The translations under genes were made by a program, and so were the position numbers. Positions 1 to 5,536 of a stretch of 7,434 nt of DNA are shown here, one piece after another. The notes beneath the pieces were generated by a model. It made no database searches and had not been told where the DNA came from. It worked only from the letters and a program-made list of their open reading frames with translations. Source of the stretch: Rhodoferax sp. (lineage in GTDB: Bacteria > Pseudomonadota > Gammaproteobacteria > Burkholderiales > Burkholderiaceae_C); NCBI GenBank assembly GCA_016463455.1, contig JAEMRG010000096.1, positions 1 to 7,434 on the forward strand, given 5' to 3'. Every line of letters starts with the position of its first letter. The stretch's first letter is position 1.

Positions 1-25
1 GCAACATTTTCCAAAGGATAGCCAG

Positions 26-1387
26 ATGCTCTACGAGCTTTACGAGACCCAGCGCGCACTGATGGAACCCTTTTCCGACTTGGCCAATTTCGCGGCCAAG
101 TCGCTGTCTAACCCGGCCTCGCCCCTGGCACAAAGCTCACTTTCACAGCGTATGGCGGCCGGCTACGAGCTGATGCACCGCCTGGCCAAGGACTACGAAA
201 AGCCCGAGTTCGGCTTGCGTGCCGTAGAGGTTGATGGTGTCGAAGTTGCGATTCACGAGCGCGTCGAATGGAGCCGCCCCTTTTGCGATTTGCTGCGCTT
301 TAAGCGCCTGACCGACGATTCGGACACCTTAATCAAAATCAAGGACCAGCCGGTCGTGCTGATCGTGGCGCCGCTGTCGGGCCACTACGCCACGCTGCTG
401 CGCGACACCGTCAAAACCATGCTCAAGGACCACAAGGTCTATATCACCGACTGGAAAAACGCACGCCTGGTGCCGCTATCCGAAGGTCGATTCAATTTGG
501 ATGACTACGTCAACTATGTGCAGGATTGCATCCGCCATGTGCAGGGCAAATACGGCAACTGCCATGTAATGAGCGTCTGCCAACCCACGGTGCCGGTGCT
601 GGCGGCTGTGTCGCTGATGGCTTCGCGCAATGAAAAAACACCTTTGTCCATGACCATGATGGGCGGCCCGATTGACGCACGTAAATCGCCTACTGCTGTC
701 AACAACTTGGCTATGAATAAAAGCTACAACTGGTTTGAAAACAATGTGATTTACAAAGTGCCGGGCAAATTCCCTGGCGCCGGTCGCCGCGTGTATCCGG
801 GCTTTTTGCAGCACACCGGTTTTGTGGCCATGAATCCGGACCACCACGCCAAAAGCCATTACGACTATTTCAAAGACCTGATCAAAGGCGACGACGTCAG
901 CACCGAAGCGCATCGCAAGTTTTACGACGAATACAACGCGGTGCTGGACATGGACGCCGACTACTATCTGGACACCATCAAAGTGGTATTCCAAGACTTC
1001 AGTTTGGTCAATGGCACCTGGGATGTGCGCTCCCCCCGAGGCGATGCAGAGCGGGTGCGCCCCTCGGCGATCAAGAGCACCGGCTTGCTGTCGGTGGAAG
1101 GCGAACTGGACGATATTTCGGGCTCGGGCCAAACCCGCGCTGTGCATGATATTTGCACCGGCGTGCCTGCGGCGCACAAAAAACATTTTGAGGCAACCGG
1201 TGCCGGCCACTATGGTATTTTTTCGGGCCGACGCTGGCGCGACGTGGTGTACCCCACCGTGAAAGCCTTCATCAAGAGCTACCAACCAGCGGGTGCGATG
1301 CCGGCCAAAGTGCCCGTTAAGGCTGCCGTGGTGGCAAAGACAGCGGCGTCCAAGCCGGTGCGCGCCAAGGCAGTGCGCAAAGCCTGA
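26..1387 (+). CDS. phaZ: Intracellular polyhydroxyalkanoate (PHB) depolymerase
   Basis: A cytoplasmic, granule-associated hydrolase/thiolase of the Ralstonia PhaZ1 type that mobilises native short-chain PHA. The protein is 453 residues. The nucleophile is Cys185 in VMSVCQPTVPVLAA, where a typical lipase would have Ser; the likely triad partners are Asp362 (GELDDISG) and His395 (GAGHYGIF). The Asp to His spacing of 33 matches what I recall of the characterised enzyme. There is no signal peptide, which fits the intracellular class and excludes secreted depolymerases. The ATG at 26 is preceded by AAAGGA with 7 bases of spacing. Residues about 424 to 453 form a tail rich in Ala, Val and Lys/Arg with no acidic residue; it extends beyond the roughly 420-residue length I recall for the family. 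The promoter lies left of the window. The rnfB-like gene follows after 10 bases, so the two are probably co-transcribed. Confidence 0.95.
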   Translation: MLYELYETQRALMEPFSDLANFAAKSLSNPASPLAQSSLSQRMAAGYELMHRLAKDYEKPEFGLRAVEVDGVEVAIHERVEWSRPFCDLLRFKRLTDDSDTLIKIKDQPVVLIVAPLSGHYATLLRDTVKTMLKDHKVYITDWKNARLVPLSEGRFNLDDYVNYVQDCIRHVQGKYGNCHVMSVCQPTVPVLAAVSLMASRNEKTPLSMTMMGGPIDARKSPTAVNNLAMNKSYNWFENNVIYKVPGKFPGAGRRVYPGFLQHTGFVAMNPDHHAKSHYDYFKDLIKGDDVSTEAHRKFYDEYNAVLDMDADYYLDTIKVVFQDFSLVNGTWDVRSPRGDAERVRPSAIKSTGLLSVEGELDDISGSGQTRAVHDICTGVPAAHKKHFEATGAGHYGIFSGRRWRDVVYPTVKAFIKSYQPAGAMPAKVPVKAAVVAKTAASKPVRAKAVRKA

Positions 1388-1397
1388 TACGGATGCG

Positions 1398-2081
1398 GTG
1401 AACGCCACGCCGCCCCCCGCCGACGCATTGGCTGCGCGCATCCTCGATGCGCTGCCGCAGACCCAGTGCACGCGCTGCGGCTACCCCGATTGCGCCGCCT
1501 ACGCGCAAGCCATTGCGGCACAACAAGCGCCCATCAACCAATGCCCGCCCGGCGGCGCACAAGGTATCGAACGCCTGTCGGCCATTACCGGCCAGGCTGT
1601 TCTAGCGCTGAACCCGGAATTTGGCCTTGAAGGCCCGCGCAGCGTGGCCTTCATCGACGAGGACTGGTGCATAGGCTGCACCTTGTGCATCGACGCCTGC
1701 CCGACCGACGCCATCTACGGCACCAATAAACGCATGCATAGCGTGATTGAAGAATTTTGTACCGGCTGCGAGTTGTGCATACCGGTCTGCCCGGTTGATT
1801 GCATATTGCTCGAACCCGCGCTCCCCGCCGAGCCCGTACAAACCCCGCCCACCGGCTGGGGCGCATGGTCACAGGACTTGGCGCAGATTGCCCGCAAGCG
1901 CTACGCCACCGCGCAAAGCCGCCGCGCGCAAAGTGCGCAATCTAAGCGCGCTGCCAAGGCAGAAGAGGCGGCGGACAAACTTTCAGACCTGGCTAAGCAT
2001 TCGCGCATCACCGACCCGGCGGAACTAGAGCGCAAAAAAGAATTGATAGAAGCGGCTATGGCGCGGGCGCGCCAGCGCTAA
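1398..2081 (+). CDS. rnfB: Stand-alone RnfB-like 4Fe-4S ferredoxin
   Basis: A probable cytoplasmic electron carrier of 227 residues. An N-terminal four-cysteine Fe-S (RnfB/Fdx-associated) domain uses Cys24, Cys27, Cys32 and Cys49 (TQCTRCGYPDC, then NQCPPGG). Two ferredoxin-type 4Fe-4S motifs follow: Cys91/94/97/101 (CIGCTLCIDACP) and Cys121/124/127/131 (CTGCELCIPVCP). Residues about 160 to 227 are a charged, helix-prone Arg/Lys/Ala/Glu tail. The hydrophobic N-terminal anchor of true RnfB is absent, and no other rnf gene is present, so membership of a membrane Rnf/Rsx complex is not supported. The frame is open from 1293, inside phaZ, but those extra residues are a shadow of the PhaZ tail. I place the start at the GTG at 1398, 10 bases after the phaZ stop, giving MNATPPPADAL just before the first Cys motif; its Shine-Dalgarno is weak. 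The partner is unknown. It resembles the solo RnfB proteins of Burkholderiales. Confidence 0.85.
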   Translation: MNATPPPADALAARILDALPQTQCTRCGYPDCAAYAQAIAAQQAPINQCPPGGAQGIERLSAITGQAVLALNPEFGLEGPRSVAFIDEDWCIGCTLCIDACPTDAIYGTNKRMHSVIEEFCTGCELCIPVCPVDCILLEPALPAEPVQTPPTGWGAWSQDLAQIARKRYATAQSRRAQSAQSKRAAKAEEAADKLSDLAKHSRITDPAELERKKELIEAAMARARQR

Positions 2082-2560
2082 GCCGCAAGCGCCAAACGCG
2101 TAAACGCGCTCACCACTTCGGGCGGCGCTTGCACCAGTTCAATCAGCACGCCCTCGCCCGAGATCGGGAATTCTTCGCTGCCCTTGGGGTGCAAAAAGCA
2201 GATATCAAAGCCGGCAGCGCCCTTGCGTATGCCGCCCGGCGCAAAGCGCACGCCTTGTTGCATCAGCCAGTCCACGGCGGCCGGCAGATCGTCAATCCAC
2301 AGGCCCACATGGTTGAGCGGCGTGTTGTGTACTGCCGGTTTTTTGTCCGGGTCTATGGGCTGCATCAAGTCCACTTCCACCTTGAAGGGGCCGCTGCCGA
2401 TAGCGCAAATATCCTCGTCCACGTTTTCGCGCTCGCTTTGAAACGTGCCGGTCACTTCCAGGCCCAGCATGTCCACCCACAAGGCTTTAAGCCGCTGCTT
2501 GTTCGGCGCGCCTATGGCAATTTGCTGGATGCCTAAAACTTTAAAAGGGCGGTGATTCAT
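2078..2560 (-). CDS. VOC-superfamily protein, methylmalonyl-CoA epimerase/glyoxalase-like
   Basis: A 160-residue protein with two vicinal-oxygen-chelate beta-alpha-beta modules (about 8 to 70 and 82 to 146). The second module has PLNHVGLWIDDL, FLHPKG and a GEGVLIELVQAP end typical of methylmalonyl-CoA epimerases and glyoxalase I relatives. By alignment from memory with the epimerase ligands His/Gln/His/Glu, the positions here read Gln13, Asp64, His84 and Glu141, so two of four differ. The location, last in a propionyl-CoA carboxylase group, favours an acyl-CoA-related role, but the exact reaction cannot be fixed from the sequence. The ATG at 2560 is preferred over an upstream TTG at 2578 because GGAG lies 9 bases before it and the N-terminus then starts near the first beta strand. 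It begins 14 bases after the stop of the preceding vapB-like gene. Its stop overlaps the rnfB stop on the other strand by 4 bases. Confidence 0.85.
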   Translation of the reverse strand: MNHRPFKVLGIQQIAIGAPNKQRLKALWVDMLGLEVTGTFQSERENVDEDICAIGSGPFKVEVDLMQPIDPDKKPAVHNTPLNHVGLWIDDLPAAVDWLMQQGVRFAPGGIRKGAAGFDICFLHPKGSEEFPISGEGVLIELVQAPPEVVSAFTRLALAA

Positions 2561-2569
2561 GATCCTTAG

Positions 2570-2573
2570 CTCC
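2570..2573 (-). promoter_or_regulatory. Ribosome binding site deciding the VOC gene start
   Basis: GGAG on the - strand lies 9 bases upstream of the ATG at 2560. A second purine stretch (AAGGA) is only 2 bases from that ATG, which is too close. This site overlaps the stop region of the upstream vapB-like gene, so the two genes may be translationally coupled. Confidence 0.55.
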
Positions 2574-2574
2574 G

Positions 2575-2928
2575 TCAAGGTTTAGCCTGGTAGCGCAAAC
2601 CTGGCAACTGCGCCAATGCAGCGTCTTGGGTGTAGAGGGCTGCGCCGTGGGTTTGTACGGTTTGCCAAATGATGGCATCGGCCATAGGGGCGCAGCCGCC
2701 AGGCCACTCGGGGCCTTCAGGCTCGTTTTCAATGTGGGCCACGTCCACGTCAGGAATTTTGGGCAGAAAACCGCGCGCTGAGCGAATGTCGAGTTCAGGC
2801 TCTAGCACCGCTTGCCCTTGGTCATTCAAGCGCATGAGAACCTTTTGACCGGTCTTGAGTTTGAGCGCCTGACGAATGGCTTTGGGTATAACAACTTGAA
2901 ATTTAGGCGAAACAGTTAATGCAGTCAT
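2575..2928 (-). CDS. AbrB/VapB-type antitoxin fused in frame to a VapC PIN-domain remnant
   Basis: A 117-residue chimera. Residues 1 to about 50 form a swapped-hairpin AbrB/MazE/SpoVT DNA-binding domain (TVSPKFQVVIPKAIRQAL, then a TGQKV turn), typical of VapB antitoxins. Residues about 50 to 78 look like the antitoxin's toxin-binding tail. Residues about 80 to 117 (PMADAIIWQTVQTHGAALYT, then QDAALAQLPGLRY) match the C-terminal end of a VapC PIN ribonuclease, including two late acidic residues, Asp84 and Asp102. The first about 90 residues of a VapC, with its N-terminal Asp and central Glu, are missing, so nuclease activity is not expected. The simplest reading is a deletion that joined vapB to the last third of vapC. 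The ATG at 2928 is chosen over upstream in-frame codons because GAGG lies 5 bases before it and homologues of this domain begin MTALTVSPKFQ. DNA binding may survive. It lies between pccA and the VOC gene. Confidence 0.8.
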   Translation of the reverse strand: MTALTVSPKFQVVIPKAIRQALKLKTGQKVLMRLNDQGQAVLEPELDIRSARGFLPKIPDVDVAHIENEPEGPEWPGGCAPMADAIIWQTVQTHGAALYTQDAALAQLPGLRYQAKP

Positions 2929-2933
2929 ACAAA

Positions 2934-2937
2934 CCTC
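2934..2937 (-). promoter_or_regulatory. Ribosome binding site of the vapB-like gene
   Basis: GAGG on the - strand lies 5 bases upstream of the ATG at 2928. It supports this start rather than the longer frame that opens at 3018 and would run through the operator and the pccA stop. Confidence 0.55.
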
Positions 2938-2947
2938 ATTTTGTAAA

Positions 2948-2962
2948 ACGATTTCAAATCGT
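2948..2962. promoter_or_regulatory. Perfect 15-bp palindrome, candidate operator of the vapB-like gene
   Basis: ACGATTTCAAATCGT is a perfect inverted repeat with 7-bp arms around a single central base. It lies 20 bp before the vapB-like start. Toxin-antitoxin loci with AbrB-fold antitoxins usually bind such palindromes to repress themselves. It overlaps the candidate -10 box listed separately. The palindrome is seen directly; operator function is inferred. Confidence 0.55.
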
Positions 2963-2986
2963 ACAACTTGAACCCCGTTCAGGCAA
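2958..2986 (-). promoter_or_regulatory. Possible sigma-70 promoter of the vapB-like gene
   Basis: On the - strand, TTGCCT (2981 to 2986) and TACGAT (2958 to 2963) are 17 bases apart and lie just upstream of the ribosome binding site. Three of six and four of six positions match the sigma-70 consensus, so this is a weak candidate. It gains some weight because the -10 box sits on the palindrome, which would allow autorepression. It could drive the vapB-like and VOC genes independently of the carboxylase genes. Confidence 0.3.
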
Positions 2987-2998
2987 CACGGCCTAGGT

Positions 2999-5050
2999 TC
3001 AAGCCTCAAACTCCACAATCACTTGATCCACCGAGAGCGATTCCCCTTGGCCAGCCAGCACCCTTCTGACCACGCCATCGGCAGCGGCGAACAAAACGTT
3101 TTCCATTTTCATGGCCTCGATCACGGCCACGCGCTCACCAGCCTGCACTTTTTGGCCAGGCTCGACCAGCACCTGCGACAAAAGTCCCGGCATGGGTGAG
3201 AGCACAAAGCGGCTCATATCCGGGGGCGACTTGAAGGGCATCATGCGGTGCAATTGCGCCATGCGCGGCGAGACTACCAGCGCGTCGATGCGCGTGCCGT
3301 TGTGCTGCACCCGCAGCGCCAGCGGGTTCTTGGGCGTACCACGCTCGATCTGCGCGGTAAAGGCTTTGCCATTGACCGTGCCGGTGATGGCAATATCGTT
3401 CAGGCGCGACTGGCTGCGAATCTCATAAGCGTTGCCTGCCACTTGTACACGCGCCGAGCCGGTTTCGCCCACAAACTCATCTACATGCACCGGGGTGTAC
3501 TCATGGCTGCCGCTGTCCGACAGGGCGATCACCTCATAGTCTTTACCGGCCTCCACGCCATAACCAGGCAATTGGCCGCTCATACCGGCCGTCCGCTCGC
3601 GCGATTTGCGGCGCACAAATGCGGCCAGCGCGGTGAGGAAATGCGCGTCCTGGTGCGGCACGTCTTCGGCGCGAAACCCGTGGCCATAGTTTTCGGCGAT
3701 AAAGCCCGTGTTGAAATCACCCGCAACAAATTTGGGATGCGCGAGCAAGGCCGCTTGAAACGGAATATTGCTGGAAACACCGCGAATGACAAAGCCATTG
3801 AGCGCCTCGCGCATTTTGGCAATGGCGTCCAAACGGTCGCTGCCGTGCACGATCAGCTTGGCGATCATGGAGTCGTAAAACATAGGTATTTCGCCCCCGT
3901 CACGCACACCGGTGTCCACGCGTACACCCAGCAGGTCGGCCGTGTTGCCTTGGAACATGGTTTGCGCCGGTGGCGCGAAACGCACCAAGCGGCCCGTGGA
4001 AGGCAGGAAGTTGCGGAAAGGGTCTTCGGCATTGATACGGCACTCGATGGCCCAGCCATTGCGCTGGACTTGGGTCTGCGTTAAGGGCAGTTTTTCGCCC
4101 GCAGCGACGCGAATCATCAACTCCACCAAGTCCAGGCCGGTAATCGCCTCAGTCACTGGATGCTCTACCTGCAAGCGGGTGTTCATCTCTAGGAAGTAAA
4201 AGCTTTGGTCTTTGCCGACCACAAACTCCACCGTACCCGCGCTTTGATAGTCCACCGCTTTGGCCAAAGCCACCGCCTGCTCGCCCATGGCTTTGCGGGT
4301 GGCGTCACTGATGAAGGGCGAAGGCGCCTCTTCAATCACTTTTTGGTGGCGGCGCTGGATAGAGCATTCACGCTCGTTGAGGTACAGCACATTGCCATGC
4401 GCGTCGCCGATGAGTTGGATTTCGATATGACGCGGTTCTTCGACGAATTTTTCAACAAACACGCGGTCGTCGCCAAAGCTATTGCGCGCTTCGTTGCGAC
4501 AACTGCTGAAGCCTTCGAAAGCCTCTTTGTCGTTGGAGGCCACGCGCAAGCCCTTGCCGCCGCCGCCGGCACTGGCCTTGATCATCACCGGGTAGCCAAT
4601 GCCCTTGGCGATCTCCACCGCCCGCTCAGGCGTTTCAATCGCATCGTTCACACCAGGAATGCAGTTCACCCCTGCCGCACCGGCGAGTTTTTTAGACTCG
4701 ATCTTGTCGCCCATGGCGGCGATGGAATGGTGTTTGGGCCCAATAAACACAATGCCCTCTTCCTCGCAACGCTTGGAAAACGCCGCGTTCTCGCTCAAAA
4801 AGCCATAGCCAGGATGAATCGCCTGCGCGCCGGTGGACTTAGCAGCGGCAATGATCACATCAGCCAACAAATAACTCTCGCGACTTGGCGCTGGCCCGAT
4901 GCGCACCGCTTCATCGGCCAGAGCCACATGGCGTGCTTCTTTATCCGCATCCGAATACACGGCCACGGTGGCGATGCCCATTTTGCGGGCGGTGGCAATC
5001 ACGCGGCAGGCGATTTCGCCTCGGTTGGCGATCAAGATTTTTGTGAACAT
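2999..5050 (-). CDS. pccA: Propionyl-CoA carboxylase alpha subunit (biotin carboxylase and biotin carrier)
   Basis: A 683-residue cytoplasmic subunit that uses ATP and bicarbonate to carboxylate its own biotin, which the beta subunit then uses to convert propionyl-CoA to methylmalonyl-CoA. Domains in order: biotin carboxylase N-domain (1 to about 110, FTKILIANRGEIACRV); ATP-grasp (about 115 to 320) with the Gly-rich loop AGGGGKG at 161 to 167 and the EMNTRLQVEH motif at 288 to 297; biotin carboxylase C-domain (about 335 to 440); a linking BT-type region (about 500 to 605) that contacts the beta subunit; and a biotinyl domain (about 615 to 683). The biotinylated residue is Lys648 in EAMKMEN, 35 residues from the end as usual. 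Full length is typical for the family. The ATG at 5050 follows GAAGGAAG at a spacing of 6 and overlaps the cupin stop by one base (TGATG). Substrate choice is set by PccB, which carries the propionyl-type Asp. Confidence 0.95.
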   Translation of the reverse strand: MFTKILIANRGEIACRVIATARKMGIATVAVYSDADKEARHVALADEAVRIGPAPSRESYLLADVIIAAAKSTGAQAIHPGYGFLSENAAFSKRCEEEGIVFIGPKHHSIAAMGDKIESKKLAGAAGVNCIPGVNDAIETPERAVEIAKGIGYPVMIKASAGGGGKGLRVASNDKEAFEGFSSCRNEARNSFGDDRVFVEKFVEEPRHIEIQLIGDAHGNVLYLNERECSIQRRHQKVIEEAPSPFISDATRKAMGEQAVALAKAVDYQSAGTVEFVVGKDQSFYFLEMNTRLQVEHPVTEAITGLDLVELMIRVAAGEKLPLTQTQVQRNGWAIECRINAEDPFRNFLPSTGRLVRFAPPAQTMFQGNTADLLGVRVDTGVRDGGEIPMFYDSMIAKLIVHGSDRLDAIAKMREALNGFVIRGVSSNIPFQAALLAHPKFVAGDFNTGFIAENYGHGFRAEDVPHQDAHFLTALAAFVRRKSRERTAGMSGQLPGYGVEAGKDYEVIALSDSGSHEYTPVHVDEFVGETGSARVQVAGNAYEIRSQSRLNDIAITGTVNGKAFTAQIERGTPKNPLALRVQHNGTRIDALVVSPRMAQLHRMMPFKSPPDMSRFVLSPMPGLLSQVLVEPGQKVQAGERVAVIEAMKMENVLFAAADGVVRRVLAGQGESLSVDQVIVEFEA

Positions 5051-5064
5051 CAAATACTTCCTTC
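5048..5064 (-). promoter_or_regulatory. TGATG stop/start overlap with strong ribosome binding site before pccA
   Basis: The cupin stop (TGA, 5052 to 5050) shares one base with the pccA ATG (5050 to 5048). GAAGGAAG (5064 to 5057) lies inside the last cupin codons, 6 bases before that ATG. This arrangement normally gives translational coupling by re-initiation. It also rules out the TTG at 5053 as the pccA start. Confidence 0.7.
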
Positions 5065-5361
5065 TTTTTCAATAACCAGTATGCGCGCAGCGCCGCGTGG
5101 ATGCGCCACATGCTCCGTTCCCACATCAGCGTAAAAAATATCGCCTGCATAAAGCACGTTTACTTCCTCTGCGCCGTCGGCTCTGAAATGCATATCCACC
5201 ACACCATCCATTACCGCGAAGACTTCCTGCCCATCATTAACATGCCACTTATAAGGCTGATCGGTCCAATGCAATTTGACAGTCGTGCCATCCAAATTTG
5301 CGATAGGCAGACTGCCCCATGCCCGATCCGCAGTGAATTCTTTGCTCCGAATCGTCTTCAT
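5050..5361 (-). CDS. Small single-domain cupin protein of unknown function
   Basis: A 103-residue protein of one cupin beta-barrel. Motif 1 is KWHVNDGQEVFAVMDG (about 38 to 53) with His40 and Glu46; motif 2 is YAGDIFYADVGTEHVAHP (about 71 to 88) with His84. The first motif shows one His where HxH is usual, so the metal site may have only three ligands (His40, Glu46, His84), or none. There is no signal peptide or membrane segment. The ATG at 5361 follows AGGGG at a spacing of 7. The gene lies between pccB and pccA and overlaps pccA by one base, so it is made with the carboxylase. Such small cupins can be isomerases, dioxygenases or sugar/acyl-binding regulators; nothing here decides among these. 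A link to the carboxylase is inferred from position only. Confidence 0.8.
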   Translation of the reverse strand: MKTIRSKEFTADRAWGSLPIANLDGTTVKLHWTDQPYKWHVNDGQEVFAVMDGVVDMHFRADGAEEVNVLYAGDIFYADVGTEHVAHPRGAARILVIEKEGSI

Positions 5362-5414
5362 CAGTGATCCCCTTACCGAAGTGACATGAAACCCGGCATA
5401 GGCGCACTACTACC

Positions 5415-5506
5415 CAGGCTTGGGCGGCCCGGGCGTTTTGCGTAGGTAAAGGAGGAGCGCGCAGCGCTGGGGACACGGAGCAAAACGTCCGGGCCACCCA
5501 AGCCTG
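5415..5506. repeat. 27-bp imperfect inverted repeat between pccB and the cupin gene
   Basis: The arms 5415 to 5441 and 5480 to 5506 are reverse complements at 25 of 27 positions. The mismatches are C5425 against A5496 and G5433 against T5488; on RNA from either strand one of these becomes a G-U pair. The 38-base loop contains a smaller hairpin, AGCGC-GCA-GCGCT (5456 to 5468), nearly centred in the larger one. No T-run follows either arm in the direction of transcription, so a classical terminator is not supported. It may be an intergenic palindromic repeat of the REP or small non-autonomous element kind, or an mRNA stabiliser/processing hairpin. This takes up most of the 175-bp gap between the two genes; I see no clear promoter in the rest. 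Confidence 0.75.
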
Positions 5507-5536
5507 CGTGCACCAAAAAAACTGCACCTATAAACA

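Noticed and set aside
1293..1397. Upstream extension of the rnfB frame into phaZ
   Set aside because: The extra 35 residues are Arg/Pro/Cys-rich and come from the out-of-frame PhaZ tail; the GTG at 1398 gives the usual RnfB-like N-terminus.
476..1471. Long open frame of 331 codons on the - strand opposite phaZ
   Set aside because: It is antisense to a clearly conserved enzyme, has a His/Ala/Val-rich composition typical of a codon shadow and shows no recognisable domain.
2967..3003. Hairpin CTTGAAC/GTTCAAG spanning the pccA stop, considered as a terminator
   Set aside because: Only 7-bp AT-containing arms with a 23-base loop and no T-run; it overlaps the candidate -35 box instead.
2929..3018. 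Upstream extension of the vapB-like frame to 3018
   Set aside because: It would cross the palindrome and the pccA stop, and the ATG at 2928 has a good ribosome binding site and the family N-terminus.
3248..5134. Two long + strand frames (278 and 309 codons) opposite pccA
   Set aside because: They mirror the well-conserved biotin carboxylase reading frame, have shadow-like composition and lack plausible ribosome binding sites or domains.
5448..5455. Strong Shine-Dalgarno-like AAAGGAGG on the + strand
   Set aside because: No start codon follows at a suitable distance; it is part of the loop of the inverted repeat.
5508..5527. GTGCA/TGCAC repeat around an A-run after pccB, considered as a terminator
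   Set aside because: Arms are only 5 bp and the T-run on the - strand lies in the loop rather than after the stem.
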